Counted from the first letter of the stretch, positions 42,822-53,100 are shown. The stretch: DNA of 64,000 nucleotides from Cellulomonas sp. URHE0023 (GCF_000688475.1 NZ_JIAN01000007.1:372001-436000); one strand, 5' to 3'. Numbers and translations: made by a program. Notes: generated by a model from the letters alone, not told the origin.

Positions 42822-45542
42822 GTGCTGGTCGGCCGCGAGCGCGAGCGCCAGGTCATCGCGACGCTGGTGGCTGCCGCACGTGTGGGCGAGAGCGGCACGC
42901 TGGTGCTCGCGGGCGAGGCGGGGATCGGCAAGAGCGCGCTGCTCGAGGACGCGGCGGCGGCGGTTGCCGGCGCCGGGATGCGCGTTCTGCGCGCCACCGG
43001 CGTCGAGGCCGAGCAGGAGGTGCCGTTCGGCGGTCTGCTGCAGCTGCTGCGCCCCGTGCTCGAGCACCTCGACGCGATCCCCGCTCCTCAGGCCGACGCG
43101 CTCGGGTCGGCGCTCGCCCTGACGCCCGGGTCCGCCGGTGAGCGGTTCGCCGTGGGCGCCGCGGTGCTCAGCCTGCTGAGCCGGGCGGCCGAGGACGGCC
43201 CGGTGGCGGTGCTCGTCGACGACGCCCACCTCCTCGACCCGCCGTCCGCCCAGGCGCTGTGCTTCGCCGCGCGCCGGCTCACGGCCGACCCCGTGGTCGT
43301 CCTGCTGGCGGTCCGCGACGAGGCACCGTCGGTCGTCGGCTCCGCCGGCCTGCCGACGCTCGTGATCGCAGGACTGGGTGCCGCCGACGCGGCCGCGCTC
43401 GCGGCGCCGCGCAGCAGCCGGCTCTCCGACGACGCGCGGGCACGCCTGCTCGCGGCCACGGGGGGCAACCCGCTCGCACTGCTCGAGCTCACCGACGAGG
43501 GGGTCGAGGCCCTGCCGCCCGACGCGCCGGTGCCCGTGCCGGCGTCGCTCGCCCGCACCTTCGCCCGCCGCGCCGACGTGCTCTCCCCGCGGGCGCGGAC
43601 CGCGGTGGTGGTCGCCGCAGCGGCCGGAGGTGACCTCGCGGTGATCGACCGGGCCTGCGCCTTGCTGGAGGTCAGCGTGGCCGACCTCGACGAGGCGGTG
43701 CAGGCCCAGCTGCTGACCATCGACGCGACGCAGGTGCGGTTCCGGCACGACCTGGTGCGGTCGGGCATCTACGCGGAGACGTGGCCCGCCACCAGACGGG
43801 CGGTCCACGCGGCGCTCGCGGCGGCCGTGCCGGAGCAGGACGTGGATCGGCGCGCCTGGCACCTCGGCGAGGCCACCGCGACACCCGATGCGGCGGTCGC
43901 GGCGGTGCTGGACGAGGCCGCGACGCGAGCTCGGGCCCGTGGAGCGCACGCCGTCGCGGCCGCACGGTTCGAGCGCGCCGCGCGCCTGTCGCCCGATCCG
44001 GCCGACCAGGCCGCACGGCTGGTGTCGGCCGCGGAGAGCTCGTGGCGCGCCGGCGCCCCCGACTCGACGACCGACCTGCTGCGCCGAGCCAGGGGACTAT
44101 CGCAGGCGGCCGACCTGCGGGTCCGGTCCGCGGCGCTGGACGGTGCGGTCACGCTGCGCACCGGGTCCGTCGAGCGGGCGCGCGACGTGCTGGTGGCCGC
44201 GGGCACCGCCGTCGCCCACGAGGACCCCGATGCAGCAGTCCGGCTCCTCGCCGACAGCGTGCAGGCCAGCCTGTTCGCCGGGGACATCGCCACGACGGTC
44301 CGGGCGGCCGACCTGATCGAGCGGCTCGACCCGCAGACCGCGCGTGCACGGTGGGTGGGAACGATGGCGGTCGCCGTCGCCAGGATCCTCGCCGGCCGCA
44401 GCGGTGGGCCCGACCTCCTGCGCACGGCGATGACGGAGGCTGACGCCTACCTCACCGACCCGCAGCTGGCTCCCTGGCTGGTCTTCGGTCCCCTGTTCCT
44501 TCGCGAGAGCACGGCAGGGCGCGACGTCATTCCCGCGGTCGTCGCCCACACCCGAAGCAGGGCAGACATCGGCGGTCTGCCGCTGCTGCTGTTCTACGTG
44601 TCCCGCGACCAGTCCACCACCGACGCCCGGTGGGACGACGCCGTCGCCGGCTACACCGAGGGGGTCGCCCTCGCGCGCGAGGTGGGCCAGTCCACGGACG
44701 TCGCCGCCTGCCTCGCCGGGCTGGCCTGGGTCGAGGCTCGGCAGGGAGCCGCCGACGCGTGCGTCACGCACGCCACGGAGTGCCTCCAGATCGCCCGTGC
44801 CCACCACCTCGGCTTCTTCCAGGCGTGGGCGACGACCGCGCTCGCCGAGCTCGATCTCGGTCTCGGGCGCACCGAGAAGGCGCTGGAACGGCTACGGGAG
44901 CTCGACGCGCTCCTGGTCGATCTCGGGCTCCAGGACGTCGACGTGTCCGCGGCGCCGGAGACGGTGGAGGCGCTCGTCCAGCTGGGTCAGGTCGACGAGG
45001 CGGCGGAGCTGGCGGCGGCCGCGATGCAGCGTGCGGAGGTGAAGGGTCAGCCGTGGTCGCTCGCCCGGGCCGCCCGGGCCGCCGGCCTGACCTGCCCGGA
45101 CGCCGACGTCGACGTCTGCTTCTCGGTCGCGCTCGCCTACCACGAGCACACCCCGGACCTGTTCGAGACGGCACGGACCCAGCTCGCGTACGGCTCCCGG
45201 CTGCGGCGGCTCAAGAAGCGGACCGACGCCCGTGCGCCCTTGCGCTCGGCGTTCACCACGTTCGAACGCCTCGGTGCCGTGCCCTGGGCGGACCGAGCCG
45301 CCGCCGAGCTCCGGGCGACGGGCGAGACGGCGCAGCGGCGCAGCACGACCGGCATCGACCACCTGACGCCGCAGGAGCTGCAGGTCGCCCGCATGCTCGG
45401 CGCAGGGCGCACGACCAGAGAGGCCGCCGCGGCGCTCTTCCTGAGCCCGAAGACCATCGAGTACCACCTGCGCAACGTCTACCTGAAGCTGGGCGTGCGG
45501 TCGCGCACCGAGCTCGCGGACGCTGTCGGCGGGCGCCTCTAG
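42822..45542 (+). CDS. LAL-family (large ATP-binding LuxR) regulator
   Basis: A 906-residue regulator. An N-terminal STAND-type ATPase begins LVGRERERQVIATLV. Walker A is GEAGIGKSALLEDA and Walker B VAVLVDDAHLLD. A long helical TPR-like middle part (about 350-830) follows, then a C-terminal LuxR HTH (LTPQELQVARMLGAGRTTRE and TIEYHLRNVYLKLGVRSR). LAL proteins are usually pathway-specific activators. Start is GTG, with GGGAG very close to it. It is divergent from the methyltransferase/fusion operon across ~104 bp. Confidence 0.93.
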   Translation: MLVGRERERQVIATLVAAARVGESGTLVLAGEAGIGKSALLEDAAAAVAGAGMRVLRATGVEAEQEVPFGGLLQLLRPVLEHLDAIPAPQADALGSALALTPGSAGERFAVGAAVLSLLSRAAEDGPVAVLVDDAHLLDPPSAQALCFAARRLTADPVVVLLAVRDEAPSVVGSAGLPTLVIAGLGAADAAALAAPRSSRLSDDARARLLAATGGNPLALLELTDEGVEALPPDAPVPVPASLARTFARRADVLSPRARTAVVVAAAAGGDLAVIDRACALLEVSVADLDEAVQAQLLTIDATQVRFRHDLVRSGIYAETWPATRRAVHAALAAAVPEQDVDRRAWHLGEATATPDAAVAAVLDEAATRARARGAHAVAAARFERAARLSPDPADQAARLVSAAESSWRAGAPDSTTDLLRRARGLSQAADLRVRSAALDGAVTLRTGSVERARDVLVAAGTAVAHEDPDAAVRLLADSVQASLFAGDIATTVRAADLIERLDPQTARARWVGTMAVAVARILAGRSGGPDLLRTAMTEADAYLTDPQLAPWLVFGPLFLRESTAGRDVIPAVVAHTRSRADIGGLPLLLFYVSRDQSTTDARWDDAVAGYTEGVALAREVGQSTDVAACLAGLAWVEARQGAADACVTHATECLQIARAHHLGFFQAWATTALAELDLGLGRTEKALERLRELDALLVDLGLQDVDVSAAPETVEALVQLGQVDEAAELAAAAMQRAEVKGQPWSLARAARAAGLTCPDADVDVCFSVALAYHEHTPDLFETARTQLAYGSRLRRLKKRTDARAPLRSAFTTFERLGAVPWADRAAAELRATGETAQRRSTTGIDHLTPQELQVARMLGAGRTTREAAAALFLSPKTIEYHLRNVYLKLGVRSRTELADAVGGRL

Positions 45543-45543
45543 G

Positions 45544-45846
45544 GTGGCGCACGTGACGTACGAGTTCGACGCCCCGCTGTGGCGCTGGTCCGCGCGCACC
45601 GACGCATGGTTCTTCGTGAGCGTCCCGCCGGAGATCTCCGACGAGATCCTTGACGTGGCCGGTCCGGTGGCGCGGGGCTTCGGCTCCTTGCGGGTCGAGG
45701 TCGAGGTGGGTCCGACCGTCTGGCGCACGTCGATCTTCCCCGGCGACTCCGGGTACGCGCTCCCGGTGAAGAAGGCGGTCCGGACCGCGAACGACGCTGA
45801 GGTCGACGACGTGCTGCACGTCCGACTCACGGTGCTGGACGCCTGA
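45544..45846 (+). CDS. DUF1905 domain protein
   Basis: A 100-residue single-domain protein matching DUF1905: YEFDAPLWRWSARTDAWFFV, VPPEISDEI, GFGSLRVEVEVGPTVWRTSIFP and YALPVKKAVRTANDAEVDDVL. The family has a double-psi-beta-barrel-like fold of unknown function, often fused to YdeI-type domains. GTG at 45544 is one base after the LAL stop, so it may be read from the same transcript. Confidence 0.85.
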   Translation: MAHVTYEFDAPLWRWSARTDAWFFVSVPPEISDEILDVAGPVARGFGSLRVEVEVGPTVWRTSIFPGDSGYALPVKKAVRTANDAEVDDVLHVRLTVLDA

Positions 45847-45878
45847 AGGTTCGGTCCCGCGAGGCCGATGCACCTGAG

Positions 45879-46532
45879 GTGTTCCTCACCCTGGTGCTGA
45901 TCGGGTTCCTCGTCGTCGCGGCGGGCACGTCCGTGCGCTGGGTGCTGACCCGGGTCGATGCGCTGGGACGCATCGCGCCCTTCCCGAAGATCAGCGTCGG
46001 CCTGTGCGTCGCCGTCGCCGTCGGGTGCGCCGTCCCGCTCGTGCTGCACGCTCGGCTCGAGGGGACGCTCGAGGACGCCGCGTCGCGCGTCGCCGGCGGA
46101 CCCGTGGGCGTGCACTGCCAGACCGCAGGCGAGACCTGGACCGATGCGGGTGCGGAGCTGGGCTTCGTCCGCTGGGGAGCGGACGGCGTGCCCGAGCGCA
46201 CGACCCTGATCAAGTACGGCGCCTGCGCCGACCTGCGCTCCTGGCTGTCGTCGGACAAGCAGGACCCGCGCGAGGACCAGGTCGTCGCCGTCCACGTCCT
46301 GACCCACGAGACCATGCACATGGTGGGCCTCACCAACGAGGCCCAGGCCGAGTGCGCAGCCGTGCAGCGCGACGCCCGCATGGCCGAGGCCCTCGGGGCG
46401 ACGCCCGAGCAGGCGCAGGCACTGGCCCACAGGTACTGGCTCGACGTCTACCCCAGGATGCCCGAGGGCTACGTCGGAGGCTGCGGACCGGGCGCGCAGT
46501 GGGACGAGCACCTGGCCCTGGCCCCCTGGTAG
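45879..46532 (+). CDS. membrane-anchored HExxH (metallopeptidase-like) protein
   Basis: A ~217-residue protein. Two N-terminal hydrophobic segments (FLTLVLIGFLVVAAGT and VGLCVAVAVGCAVPLVL) place the rest outside the membrane. The sequence VLTHETMHMVGLTNEAQAEC holds an HETMH zinc motif with a downstream Glu as likely third ligand, a gluzincin-like arrangement. Four Cys (HCQTAGE, GACADL, AECAAV, GGCGPG) could make two disulfides. It is not a recognised family. GTG at 45879 starts directly in the first helix. Confidence 0.6.
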   Translation: MFLTLVLIGFLVVAAGTSVRWVLTRVDALGRIAPFPKISVGLCVAVAVGCAVPLVLHARLEGTLEDAASRVAGGPVGVHCQTAGETWTDAGAELGFVRWGADGVPERTTLIKYGACADLRSWLSSDKQDPREDQVVAVHVLTHETMHMVGLTNEAQAECAAVQRDARMAEALGATPEQAQALAHRYWLDVYPRMPEGYVGGCGPGAQWDEHLALAPW

Positions 46533-46545
46533 GCACTCCCCTACC

Positions 46546-47226
46546 GTGGACGACGTGCGCGACGCCATCGCCCTGATTCCCGGCGCAGGCGGCCAGGCCT
46601 GGCTCTGGCACCTGGTCGTGGCGGACCTGCGCGCCCGCGGGTTCGACGCCTTCGCGATGGACCTGCCTGCGGCTGACCCGTCCTGCGGCCTGCCCGCGTA
46701 CGCGGACACGGTCGTCGCGGCCATCGGCGACCGGACCGACGTCACGCTCGTCGCACAGTCGATGGGCGGGTTCACGGCACCACTGGTCTGGCAGCGCGTA
46801 CCCACCCGCGCCGTGGTGCTCGTGAACGCGATGATCCCCGTGCCCGGCGAGACCGCCGGCGAATGGTGGGACGCCGTGGGCTCGCACGAGGCCCTGCTGA
46901 AGGCGGCCCGCGAGGGTGGCTACAGCACCGAGTTCGACGACGACGTGTACTTCAACCACGACGTCCCGGCCGACCTCGTCGCGTTCATGAACGAGCACCC
47001 GTCACCCCAGACCGACACGATCTTCGGCGACGCGTGCACGTTCGACGTGTGGCCCTCCGCGCTCACCGTGATCGCCGGCCGCGACGACCGGCTCTTCCCG
47101 CTCGAGCTGCAGCGCCGGGTCGCGCGCGAGCGCGTGGGGCGCGAGCCGGTCGTGGTCCCGGGTGGCCACCTCGCAGCCCTCAGCTACCCGAGGGAGCTCG
47201 CCGACGCGATCGCCGCCACGCTCTGA
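46546..47226 (+). CDS. alpha/beta hydrolase
   Basis: A 226-residue hydrolase. The oxyanion region is ALIPGAGGQAWLWHLV, the nucleophile Ser lies in LVAQSMGGFTAPL, the Asp is in TVIAGRDDRLFPLE and the His is in VVPGGHLAALSYP, so the triad is complete. The small size resembles methylesterase/hydroxynitrile-lyase-like proteins. The substrate is unknown. It lies 13 bp after the metallopeptidase-like gene and 48 bp before the molybdenum hydroxylase genes. Confidence 0.85.
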   Translation: MDDVRDAIALIPGAGGQAWLWHLVVADLRARGFDAFAMDLPAADPSCGLPAYADTVVAAIGDRTDVTLVAQSMGGFTAPLVWQRVPTRAVVLVNAMIPVPGETAGEWWDAVGSHEALLKAAREGGYSTEFDDDVYFNHDVPADLVAFMNEHPSPQTDTIFGDACTFDVWPSALTVIAGRDDRLFPLELQRRVARERVGREPVVVPGGHLAALSYPRELADAIAATL

Positions 47227-47274
47227 GGGCACGTAACGTCCGCGCAATCGAGGTAGGCAACACTCGGGAGCCAC

Positions 47275-48069
47275 ATGGACCTGACCTCACTCGACCACAT
47301 CCGCACCCCGCGCACCCGCTCCGACCTGGTGCTCGGACCTCGCAGCGCGCCCCTCGCCGGAGGCACGTGGCTGTTCTCGGAGGCGCAGCCCGACCTGACG
47401 GAGCTGGTCGACCTCACGGGTCTGGGCTGGGCGCCGTTCGAGGTGGGCGACGGGCTCACGATCGGCGCCACGTGCACGCTGCGCCAGCTGGCGGACCTCC
47501 CGACCGCGCCCGGGCGGCGCTCGCAGGACCTCGTCCTGCAGTGCCTGCGGTCGCTCGTGATGTCGGAGAAGATCTGGGACCTCGCGACCGTGGGCGGCAA
47601 CATCTGCCTCGCGCTCCCCGCGGGCGCGCTGATCACCCTGGCGGTCGCGCTCGATGCGACGGCCGTGGTCTGGACGCCGTCCGGCGGCTCCCGTGAGCTG
47701 CCCGTGCTCGACCTGGTGACCGGTGTCCGATCCACCGCGCTGGCGCCCGGGGAGGTCCTGCGCTCGATCGTCGTCGAGCCCGACGTGCTGGCCTCGCCGG
47801 CCGCGTTCGCACGCGTCGCCCTCACGCGGCACGGGCGGACCGGGGCGATCGTCGTCGGTCGTCGTGCAGGCGACGGGCTCGTCGCGACGGTCACCGGTGG
47901 CGTACCGCGGCCGCGCAGGTTCGCGTTCTCGTCGTACCCGTCGTCCGGTGCGCTGGCGGCGGCGATCGACACGGTCGACGACTGGTACGACGACCCGCAC
48001 GGCGCGCCCGACTGGCGTCGGGCCCAGACGTTGCGCCTGGCCGAGCAGGTCCGGGTGGAGCTCGCATGA
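47275..48069 (+). CDS. FAD-binding subunit of a molybdenum hydroxylase
   Basis: A 264-residue CoxM/XdhB-type subunit with a PCMH FAD-binding fold: [22 protein letters not shown] (FAD pyrophosphate loop), [16 protein letters not shown], and [18 protein letters not shown] (the second FAD motif). It passes electrons from the Fe-S centres to NAD or another acceptor. CGGGAG precedes the ATG. It overlaps the next gene by four bases; the pair encodes a complete xanthine-dehydrogenase-like enzyme. Confidence 0.92.
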   Translation: MDLTSLDHIRTPRTRSDLVLGPRSAPLAGGTWLFSEAQPDLTELVDLTGLGWAPFEVGDGLTIGATCTLRQLADLPTAPGRRSQDLVLQCLRSLVMSEKIWDLATVGGNICLALPAGALITLAVALDATAVVWTPSGGSRELPVLDLVTGVRSTALAPGEVLRSIVVEPDVLASPAAFARVALTRHGRTGAIVVGRRAGDGLVATVTGGVPRPRRFAFSSYPSSGALAAAIDTVDDWYDDPHGAPDWRRAQTLRLAEQVRVELA

Positions 48070-50780
48070 AGATCGAGGTGAACGGCGAGACGCTGGACGT
48101 CGAACCTGCTCCGGGACAGGTGCTGCGGACGCTGCTGCGCGAGCACGGGCACACCGAGGTCAAGAAGGGCTGCGACGCCGGCGACTGCGGCGCGTGCACG
48201 GTGCTGCTCGACGGGCGGCCGACGCACTCGTGCCTGGTGCCTGCGGTCCGCGCCGAGGGCCGCTCGGTCACCACCGCGTCCGGGCTCGGAACGGTGGAGG
48301 AGCCGCACCCGGTCCAGCAGGCGTTCGTCGACGCGGCCGCCTTCCAGTGCGGGTTCTGCACCGCGGGGTACGTGACCACGGTCGCGGGTCTCGGGGTCTC
48401 GGGCGAGGTCACCGAGGAGACCGCCCGCGCGCTCAAGGGGAACCTGTGCCGGTGCACCGGGTACCGGTCCATCTGCGACGCGATCCGCGGTGTCAGCAAC
48501 ACGGTCGACCCCGTGGCCGGGCAGGACGCAGGGCGCTCGGTGCGGGCGCCCGCTGCGCGACGGGTCGTCACCGGCAACGAGCGGTTCACGCTCGACGAGC
48601 CGGCAGCAGACCTCGCGCACCTCGCGGTGCTCGGCAGCCCGCACCCGCACGCGCGGATCGTGTCCATCTCCACTGAGGCCGCCTCGCAGGCGCCTGGCGT
48701 GCTCGCCGTCCTGACGTACCTGGACTCCCCCGTCCACAGGTTCTCGACCGCCCGGCACGAGAGCCGGCTCGACGACCCCGACGACACCCTCGTCCTGGAC
48801 CGTGTGCTCCGTTTCCGCGGCCAGCGGGTGGCCGCCGTCGTCGCGTCGTCGCTGCGCGAGGCCGAGCGGGCTCTGGCGTTGATCCGGGTCGAGTACGAGG
48901 TGCTGCCCGCGGTCGTCGACCCTGAAGCGGCACGCCGACCCGGCGCTCCCCTGGTCCACGGCGACAAGGGCCCCGAGGCGCGCATCTCCGATCCGCTCCG
49001 CAACGTGGTCGCACAGCTGCACGACGAGATGGGATCCGTCTCCGCCGGCCTCGACGGTGCCGCGCACCGCGTGCACGGCACCTGGCGCACCAGCCGCGTC
49101 GCGCACGCCTCCCTGGAGACCCATGCCACGCGCGGCTGGCTGGATGAGGATGGCCGCCTGGTTCTGCGATCGAGCACCCAGGTGCCGTACCTGACCCGCA
49201 AGGAGATCGCGCACCTGTTCGACCTCGAGGAGTCCCGCGTCCGGGTGCTCACGGGGCGTGTGGGCGGCGGGTTCGGCGGCAAGCAGGAGCTGCTCACCGA
49301 GGACCTGGTCGCGCTCGCGGTGCTGCGGACCGGACGTCCCGTGCAGTACGAGATGACGCGGACCGACGAGTTCACGATCGTGCCCGGCCGGCACCCGTTC
49401 CGCGTGACGGTGGACCTGGGCGCGGACGAGGACGGCGTCCTCACCGCCCTGAAGATCGACGTCCTGGCGAACACCGGCGCGTACGGCAACCACGGGCCCG
49501 GCGTGATGTTCCACGGGGTGTCCGAGTCGGTCGCGGTGTACCGGTGCGCCAACAAGCGCGTCGACGCCGAGTCCGTCTACACGCACACCGTGCCGTCGGG
49601 GGCGTTCCGCGGGTACGGGCTGGGGCAGGTCCAGTTCGCGATCGAGTCCGCCATGGACGAGCTCGCGCGTCGCGTCGGGATCGACGCGTTCGAGCTGCGG
49701 CGGCGCAACGTCGTCGTGCCCGGGGACCACCTCCTGGTGACGGACCCCGACGAGGTCGGCGACCTCGACATGCACTCCTACGGGCTCGACCAGTGCCTCG
49801 ACCTCACGCAGTCCGCGCTGGCCGACCGGTCGCTCGACCTGCCGGCCCCGCCCGGCTCGGTCGTCGGCTCGGGGATGGCGATCGCGATGATCGCGACGAT
49901 CGCGCCGCGCGGACACTTCGCCGAGGCCTCGGTCCGGCTCCTCGAGGACGGCCGGTACGAGGCGCGGGTCGGCACCACCGAGTTCGGCAACGGCACGACG
50001 ACCGTGCACGGGCAGCTCGTCGCGCAGGCACTCGGCACGACGGTCGACCGGGTGGTCGTCCGGCAGTCCGACACCGACGTCACCGGCTACGACACCGGCG
50101 CGTTCGCCTCCGCCGGAACGGTCGTCGCGGGTCTCGCGCTGCACCGCGCCGCCCTCCAGCTGCGCGGCAAGATCCTGTCCGCGGCTGCGGCCCTGCGCGA
50201 CCACCCGTCCGACGAGCCGCGCACCTGGGACGGGTCGATGCTCGGCGTCGACTCCGCCGACGGCGTCCGCCTGGTCGACATCGCCGCCGCGGCACCCGGC
50301 CTCACCGGGCAAGGCACCCACGACGGCACGCCCAGGTCGGTCGCCTTCAACGTGCACGCGTTCCGGGTCGCGGTCTCACCGGACACGGGCGAGGTCACGA
50401 TCCTGCGCTCGATCCAGGCCGTCGACGCCGGCACGGTGCTGCACCCCGAGCAGCTGCGCGGGCAGGTCGAGGGTGGGGTGGGTCAGGCGATCGGCACGGC
50501 ACTGTTCGAGGAGGTCCGGCTCGACGACGAGGGCCGGGTCACCACAACCGCATTCCGGGCCTACCACGTGCCCCAGATGATCGACCTGCCGCGCACGGAG
50601 GTCCTGTTCGCGCAGACCACCGACGCGCTCGGTCCCCTGGGCGCCAAGTCCATGAGCGAGGCCCCGTACAACCCGGTGGCCCCCGCCCTGGCCAACGCGG
50701 TCCGCGACGCTCTCGACGTCCGTCCCTACGACCTGCCCATGAGCGCCGACCGCGTCTGGCGGCTCACCCAGGAGCGCTGA
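48066..50780 (+). CDS. fused 2Fe-2S / molybdopterin subunit of a xanthine dehydrogenase-family enzyme
   Basis: A 904-residue fusion. Residues ~1-150 are the iron-sulfur subunit: plant-type cluster [18 protein letters not shown] with Cys in HSCLVPA, and the second cluster CGFCTAGY with CRCTGYRSI. Residues ~165-900 are the Mo subunit: [31 protein letters not shown] and the catalytic Glu in [15 protein letters not shown]. Substrates are probably hypoxanthine/xanthine, given the uricase pathway nearby, but other heterocycles are possible. In most bacteria these two parts are separate proteins. Confidence 0.92.
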   Translation: MKIEVNGETLDVEPAPGQVLRTLLREHGHTEVKKGCDAGDCGACTVLLDGRPTHSCLVPAVRAEGRSVTTASGLGTVEEPHPVQQAFVDAAAFQCGFCTAGYVTTVAGLGVSGEVTEETARALKGNLCRCTGYRSICDAIRGVSNTVDPVAGQDAGRSVRAPAARRVVTGNERFTLDEPAADLAHLAVLGSPHPHARIVSISTEAASQAPGVLAVLTYLDSPVHRFSTARHESRLDDPDDTLVLDRVLRFRGQRVAAVVASSLREAERALALIRVEYEVLPAVVDPEAARRPGAPLVHGDKGPEARISDPLRNVVAQLHDEMGSVSAGLDGAAHRVHGTWRTSRVAHASLETHATRGWLDEDGRLVLRSSTQVPYLTRKEIAHLFDLEESRVRVLTGRVGGGFGGKQELLTEDLVALAVLRTGRPVQYEMTRTDEFTIVPGRHPFRVTVDLGADEDGVLTALKIDVLANTGAYGNHGPGVMFHGVSESVAVYRCANKRVDAESVYTHTVPSGAFRGYGLGQVQFAIESAMDELARRVGIDAFELRRRNVVVPGDHLLVTDPDEVGDLDMHSYGLDQCLDLTQSALADRSLDLPAPPGSVVGSGMAIAMIATIAPRGHFAEASVRLLEDGRYEARVGTTEFGNGTTTVHGQLVAQALGTTVDRVVVRQSDTDVTGYDTGAFASAGTVVAGLALHRAALQLRGKILSAAAALRDHPSDEPRTWDGSMLGVDSADGVRLVDIAAAAPGLTGQGTHDGTPRSVAFNVHAFRVAVSPDTGEVTILRSIQAVDAGTVLHPEQLRGQVEGGVGQAIGTALFEEVRLDDEGRVTTTAFRAYHVPQMIDLPRTEVLFAQTTDALGPLGAKSMSEAPYNPVAPALANAVRDALDVRPYDLPMSADRVWRLTQER

Positions 50781-51780
50781 GCTCCTCCTCGAGCCTGGAG
50801 CGGTGGATGGGACCGGGCGTCGTGCTCAGCGGCCGACCGGAGGCGCCGGTGCGAGCCGCCAGAACCTCCGCGAGGACGGACACGGCGGTCTCGGCGGGGG
50901 TCGACGCGCCGAGGTCGAGACCGATCGGGGCGTGCAACGCGGCGAGCTCCTCGACGGAGGCACCGCGCCCGAGCAGCTCCTCGGTCCGGCGGTCCTGGGT
51001 CCTCCTCGACCCCATCGCCCCGACGTAGCCGGCGCCGCTGCGCAGGGCGGCCAGCACCAGCTCGGCGTCGTACCGGTCGTCGTGCGACATCACCGCGACG
51101 ACGTCACGTGCTCCCAGGGACAGCGAGGCCAGGTGGCGGACGGGCCAGTCGACGACCACCTCGTCCGCCCCGGGGTGCCGACGGGGGGTGGCGAGCACGG
51201 CCCGCGCGTCGCACACGATGACGCGGTACCCGACGGCCCGAGCGGCTGACGCGAGGGCGGCGGAGAACTCGAGCGCGCCGTAGATCACCATGCGGGCCGG
51301 TGCGGCGGCGACCTCGACGAACACCTCGACACCTCCGTGCGGACCGGTGAACCGCACGATGCCGGTGCGGTCGGGCAGCTCGCGACCGGGGGCGAGCGTG
51401 CCGGTGAGCGCGGTCACCACCTGAGCGGGCTCGCCGCGCGCCGCAGCAGCGAGCGCGCGGACGTCCGGGGCCCCGAGCTCGCGCGCGTGCACCCGCAGCA
51501 CACCACCGCAGGTCAGGCCGACCGCGAACGCGTCCTCGTCGGTGACGCCGTACTCCTGGATCCCCGGATCCGAACCCGCCAGGACCGACTCGCAGAGCTC
51601 GTACAGCGCACCCTCGACGCACCCGCCGGCGATGCTCCCGATGGCCGCCCCGGTGTCGTCGACGGCCATGGAGGTGCCGATGACCGTCGGTCCGCTGCCC
51701 GCCATGGAGACGACCGTCGCGACGGCGACGCGGTGCCCGTCGGTCAGCCGGGCCAGCAGCCGGTCAGCGAGCTCCAGCAC
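50764..51780 (-). CDS. xdhC: XdhC-family molybdenum cofactor insertion protein
   Basis: A ~338-residue chaperone that delivers and sulfurates Mo cofactor for xanthine dehydrogenase. The N-terminal XdhC domain has [16 protein letters not shown] and [12 protein letters not shown]. The C-terminal Rossmann domain has [23 protein letters not shown] and [17 protein letters not shown] at 51780 is preceded by GGGGAGG at 8-base spacing; an ATG at 51825 would overlap the divergent gene's ATG and has no such site. Its stop overlaps the convergent Mo-subunit gene by 17 bp. Confidence 0.92.
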   Translation of the reverse strand: MLELADRLLARLTDGHRVAVATVVSMAGSGPTVIGTSMAVDDTGAAIGSIAGGCVEGALYELCESVLAGSDPGIQEYGVTDEDAFAVGLTCGGVLRVHARELGAPDVRALAAAARGEPAQVVTALTGTLAPGRELPDRTGIVRFTGPHGGVEVFVEVAAAPARMVIYGALEFSAALASAARAVGYRVIVCDARAVLATPRRHPGADEVVVDWPVRHLASLSLGARDVVAVMSHDDRYDAELVLAALRSGAGYVGAMGSRRTQDRRTEELLGRGASVEELAALHAPIGLDLGASTPAETAVSVLAEVLAARTGASGRPLSTTPGPIHRSRLEEELSAPG

Positions 51781-51823
51781 CTCCGTCACCTCCCCGACAC
51801 GTGCAGGTGCTAGCAAGTCCCCC

Positions 51824-53092
51824 ATGCTGACACTGACGGGCGCCCGAGCGATCGTGATCGACGAACGGACCGAGACGTCGGGCGACCTCCAGGTCGTCGA
51901 CGGCGTGGTGAGCGAGGTGCCCGCACCGGGAGCCGAACGCCTCGACGTCGACGGCTGCGTCGTCACCCCCGGTCTGGTGAACGCGCACCACCACCTGCTG
52001 CAGACGGCGTTCCGCACTCTGCCAGGCACCCGCGCGGTCCCCATGGCGACCTGGCTGCCCACGATGGCCGCCGCCTATGCGCAGGCAGGTGTGGACGGTG
52101 AGCTCAGCAGCGTCGCCGCGGCCGCCGGTCTCGCCGAGGCCCTCCTGTGCGGGGTCACCACGGTGGCTGACCACCACCTGACGTGGCCCTCGGACGCCGA
52201 ACGGTCGCTCGACATCGCGCTCGGCACGGTGCGGGCCGCCGAGCTGCTGGGCGCGCGGCTCGTCTTCGTCCGGGGCAGCGCTCGCGACGACCCCCAGGTG
52301 GCGGCGACCTCCGCGGCCCTGCTCGCCGAGTCGATCGAGCAGAGCGCCATGCTCCAGCTCGCCGTCGGCCCAGCGGGGGTCCACAGCGACGGACCCGAGA
52401 CGTTCCGGCTGCTCGGCGAGGTCGCGCAGCGGTACGGCCTGCGGCGCCGCACGCAGGCGAACGAGCAGGTCGACGTGGCCATCGCGCAGGAGCGTTACGG
52501 CCGGCGTCCGCTCGACCTGCTCGACGACTGGGGCTGGCTCGCCCCGGACGTGACGCTCGCGCACCTGTGCGGGGTCACCGACGACGAGATCGCCCGCATC
52601 GCGGCGTCGGGCGCGAGCGCGACCCACGCGCCCGGCTGCGACCTGCCGATGGGCTGGGGCGTCGCACCGGTCGCCCGGCTGCTCGACAGCGGTGTGCGCG
52701 TCGGTCTGGGGACCAGCGGCGGTGGCAGCAACGACGCAGGGCACCTGCTCGCGGACGCTCGTCTCGCGCTGCAGGTCGCCCCGCTGGTCGGGCGGCCGGT
52801 GAGCGCACGGGAGGCGCTGGCCCTGGCGACGAGCGGGTCCGCAGCCGGGCTCGGCCGGCCCGAGCTCGGGCACCTGCGGCCCGGGGCGTCCGCCGACCTG
52901 TGCGTGTGGGACGTGTCGGGCGTCGCCGATGCGGGTGTCGCAGACCCCGTCGCCGGCCTGCTGTGGGCATCGCCGGGACGCCGGCCACGGCACGTCGTCG
53001 TGGCCGGTCGCGTGGTGGTCCGCGACTATGTGCTGCAGACGGCCGACGAGTCGGCGGTCGTGCAGGACCTGCGACGCCGCGTCGGGCGCTGA
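51824..53092 (+). CDS. amidohydrolase, 8-oxoguanine deaminase-like
   Basis: A 422-residue TRZ/ATZ-type amidohydrolase. Metal ligands are in VTPGLVNAHHHLLQT (HxH), with the catalytic His/Glu region in RRRTQANEQVDVA, His in LAHLCGVTDDE and Asp-equivalent residues in VGLGTSGGGSNDAGHLL. The ANEQ where HxxE is common and GGGSND where DGxxSND is common are atypical, so activity needs testing. Family and context (urate pathway, XDH) suggest 8-oxoguanine to urate; s-triazine-like substrates are alternatives. Confidence 0.75.
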   Translation: MLTLTGARAIVIDERTETSGDLQVVDGVVSEVPAPGAERLDVDGCVVTPGLVNAHHHLLQTAFRTLPGTRAVPMATWLPTMAAAYAQAGVDGELSSVAAAAGLAEALLCGVTTVADHHLTWPSDAERSLDIALGTVRAAELLGARLVFVRGSARDDPQVAATSAALLAESIEQSAMLQLAVGPAGVHSDGPETFRLLGEVAQRYGLRRRTQANEQVDVAIAQERYGRRPLDLLDDWGWLAPDVTLAHLCGVTDDEIARIAASGASATHAPGCDLPMGWGVAPVARLLDSGVRVGLGTSGGGSNDAGHLLADARLALQVAPLVGRPVSAREALALATSGSAAGLGRPELGHLRPGASADLCVWDVSGVADAGVADPVAGLLWASPGRRPRHVVVAGRVVVRDYVLQTADESAVVQDLRRRVGR

Positions 53093-53100
53093 GCCCGCTC

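Noticed and set aside
47184-50357. Open frame of over 1000 codons on the minus strand across the molybdenum hydroxylase genes
   Set aside because: It is antisense to two well-recognised genes and its product is low-complexity Arg/Gly/Val/Asp-rich, the usual shadow of GC-rich codon bias.
51781-51825. ATG at 51825 as start of xdhC
   Set aside because: It overlaps the ATG of the divergent amidohydrolase and lacks a ribosome site, while GTG 51780 has GGGGAGG at good spacing and matches the usual family start.
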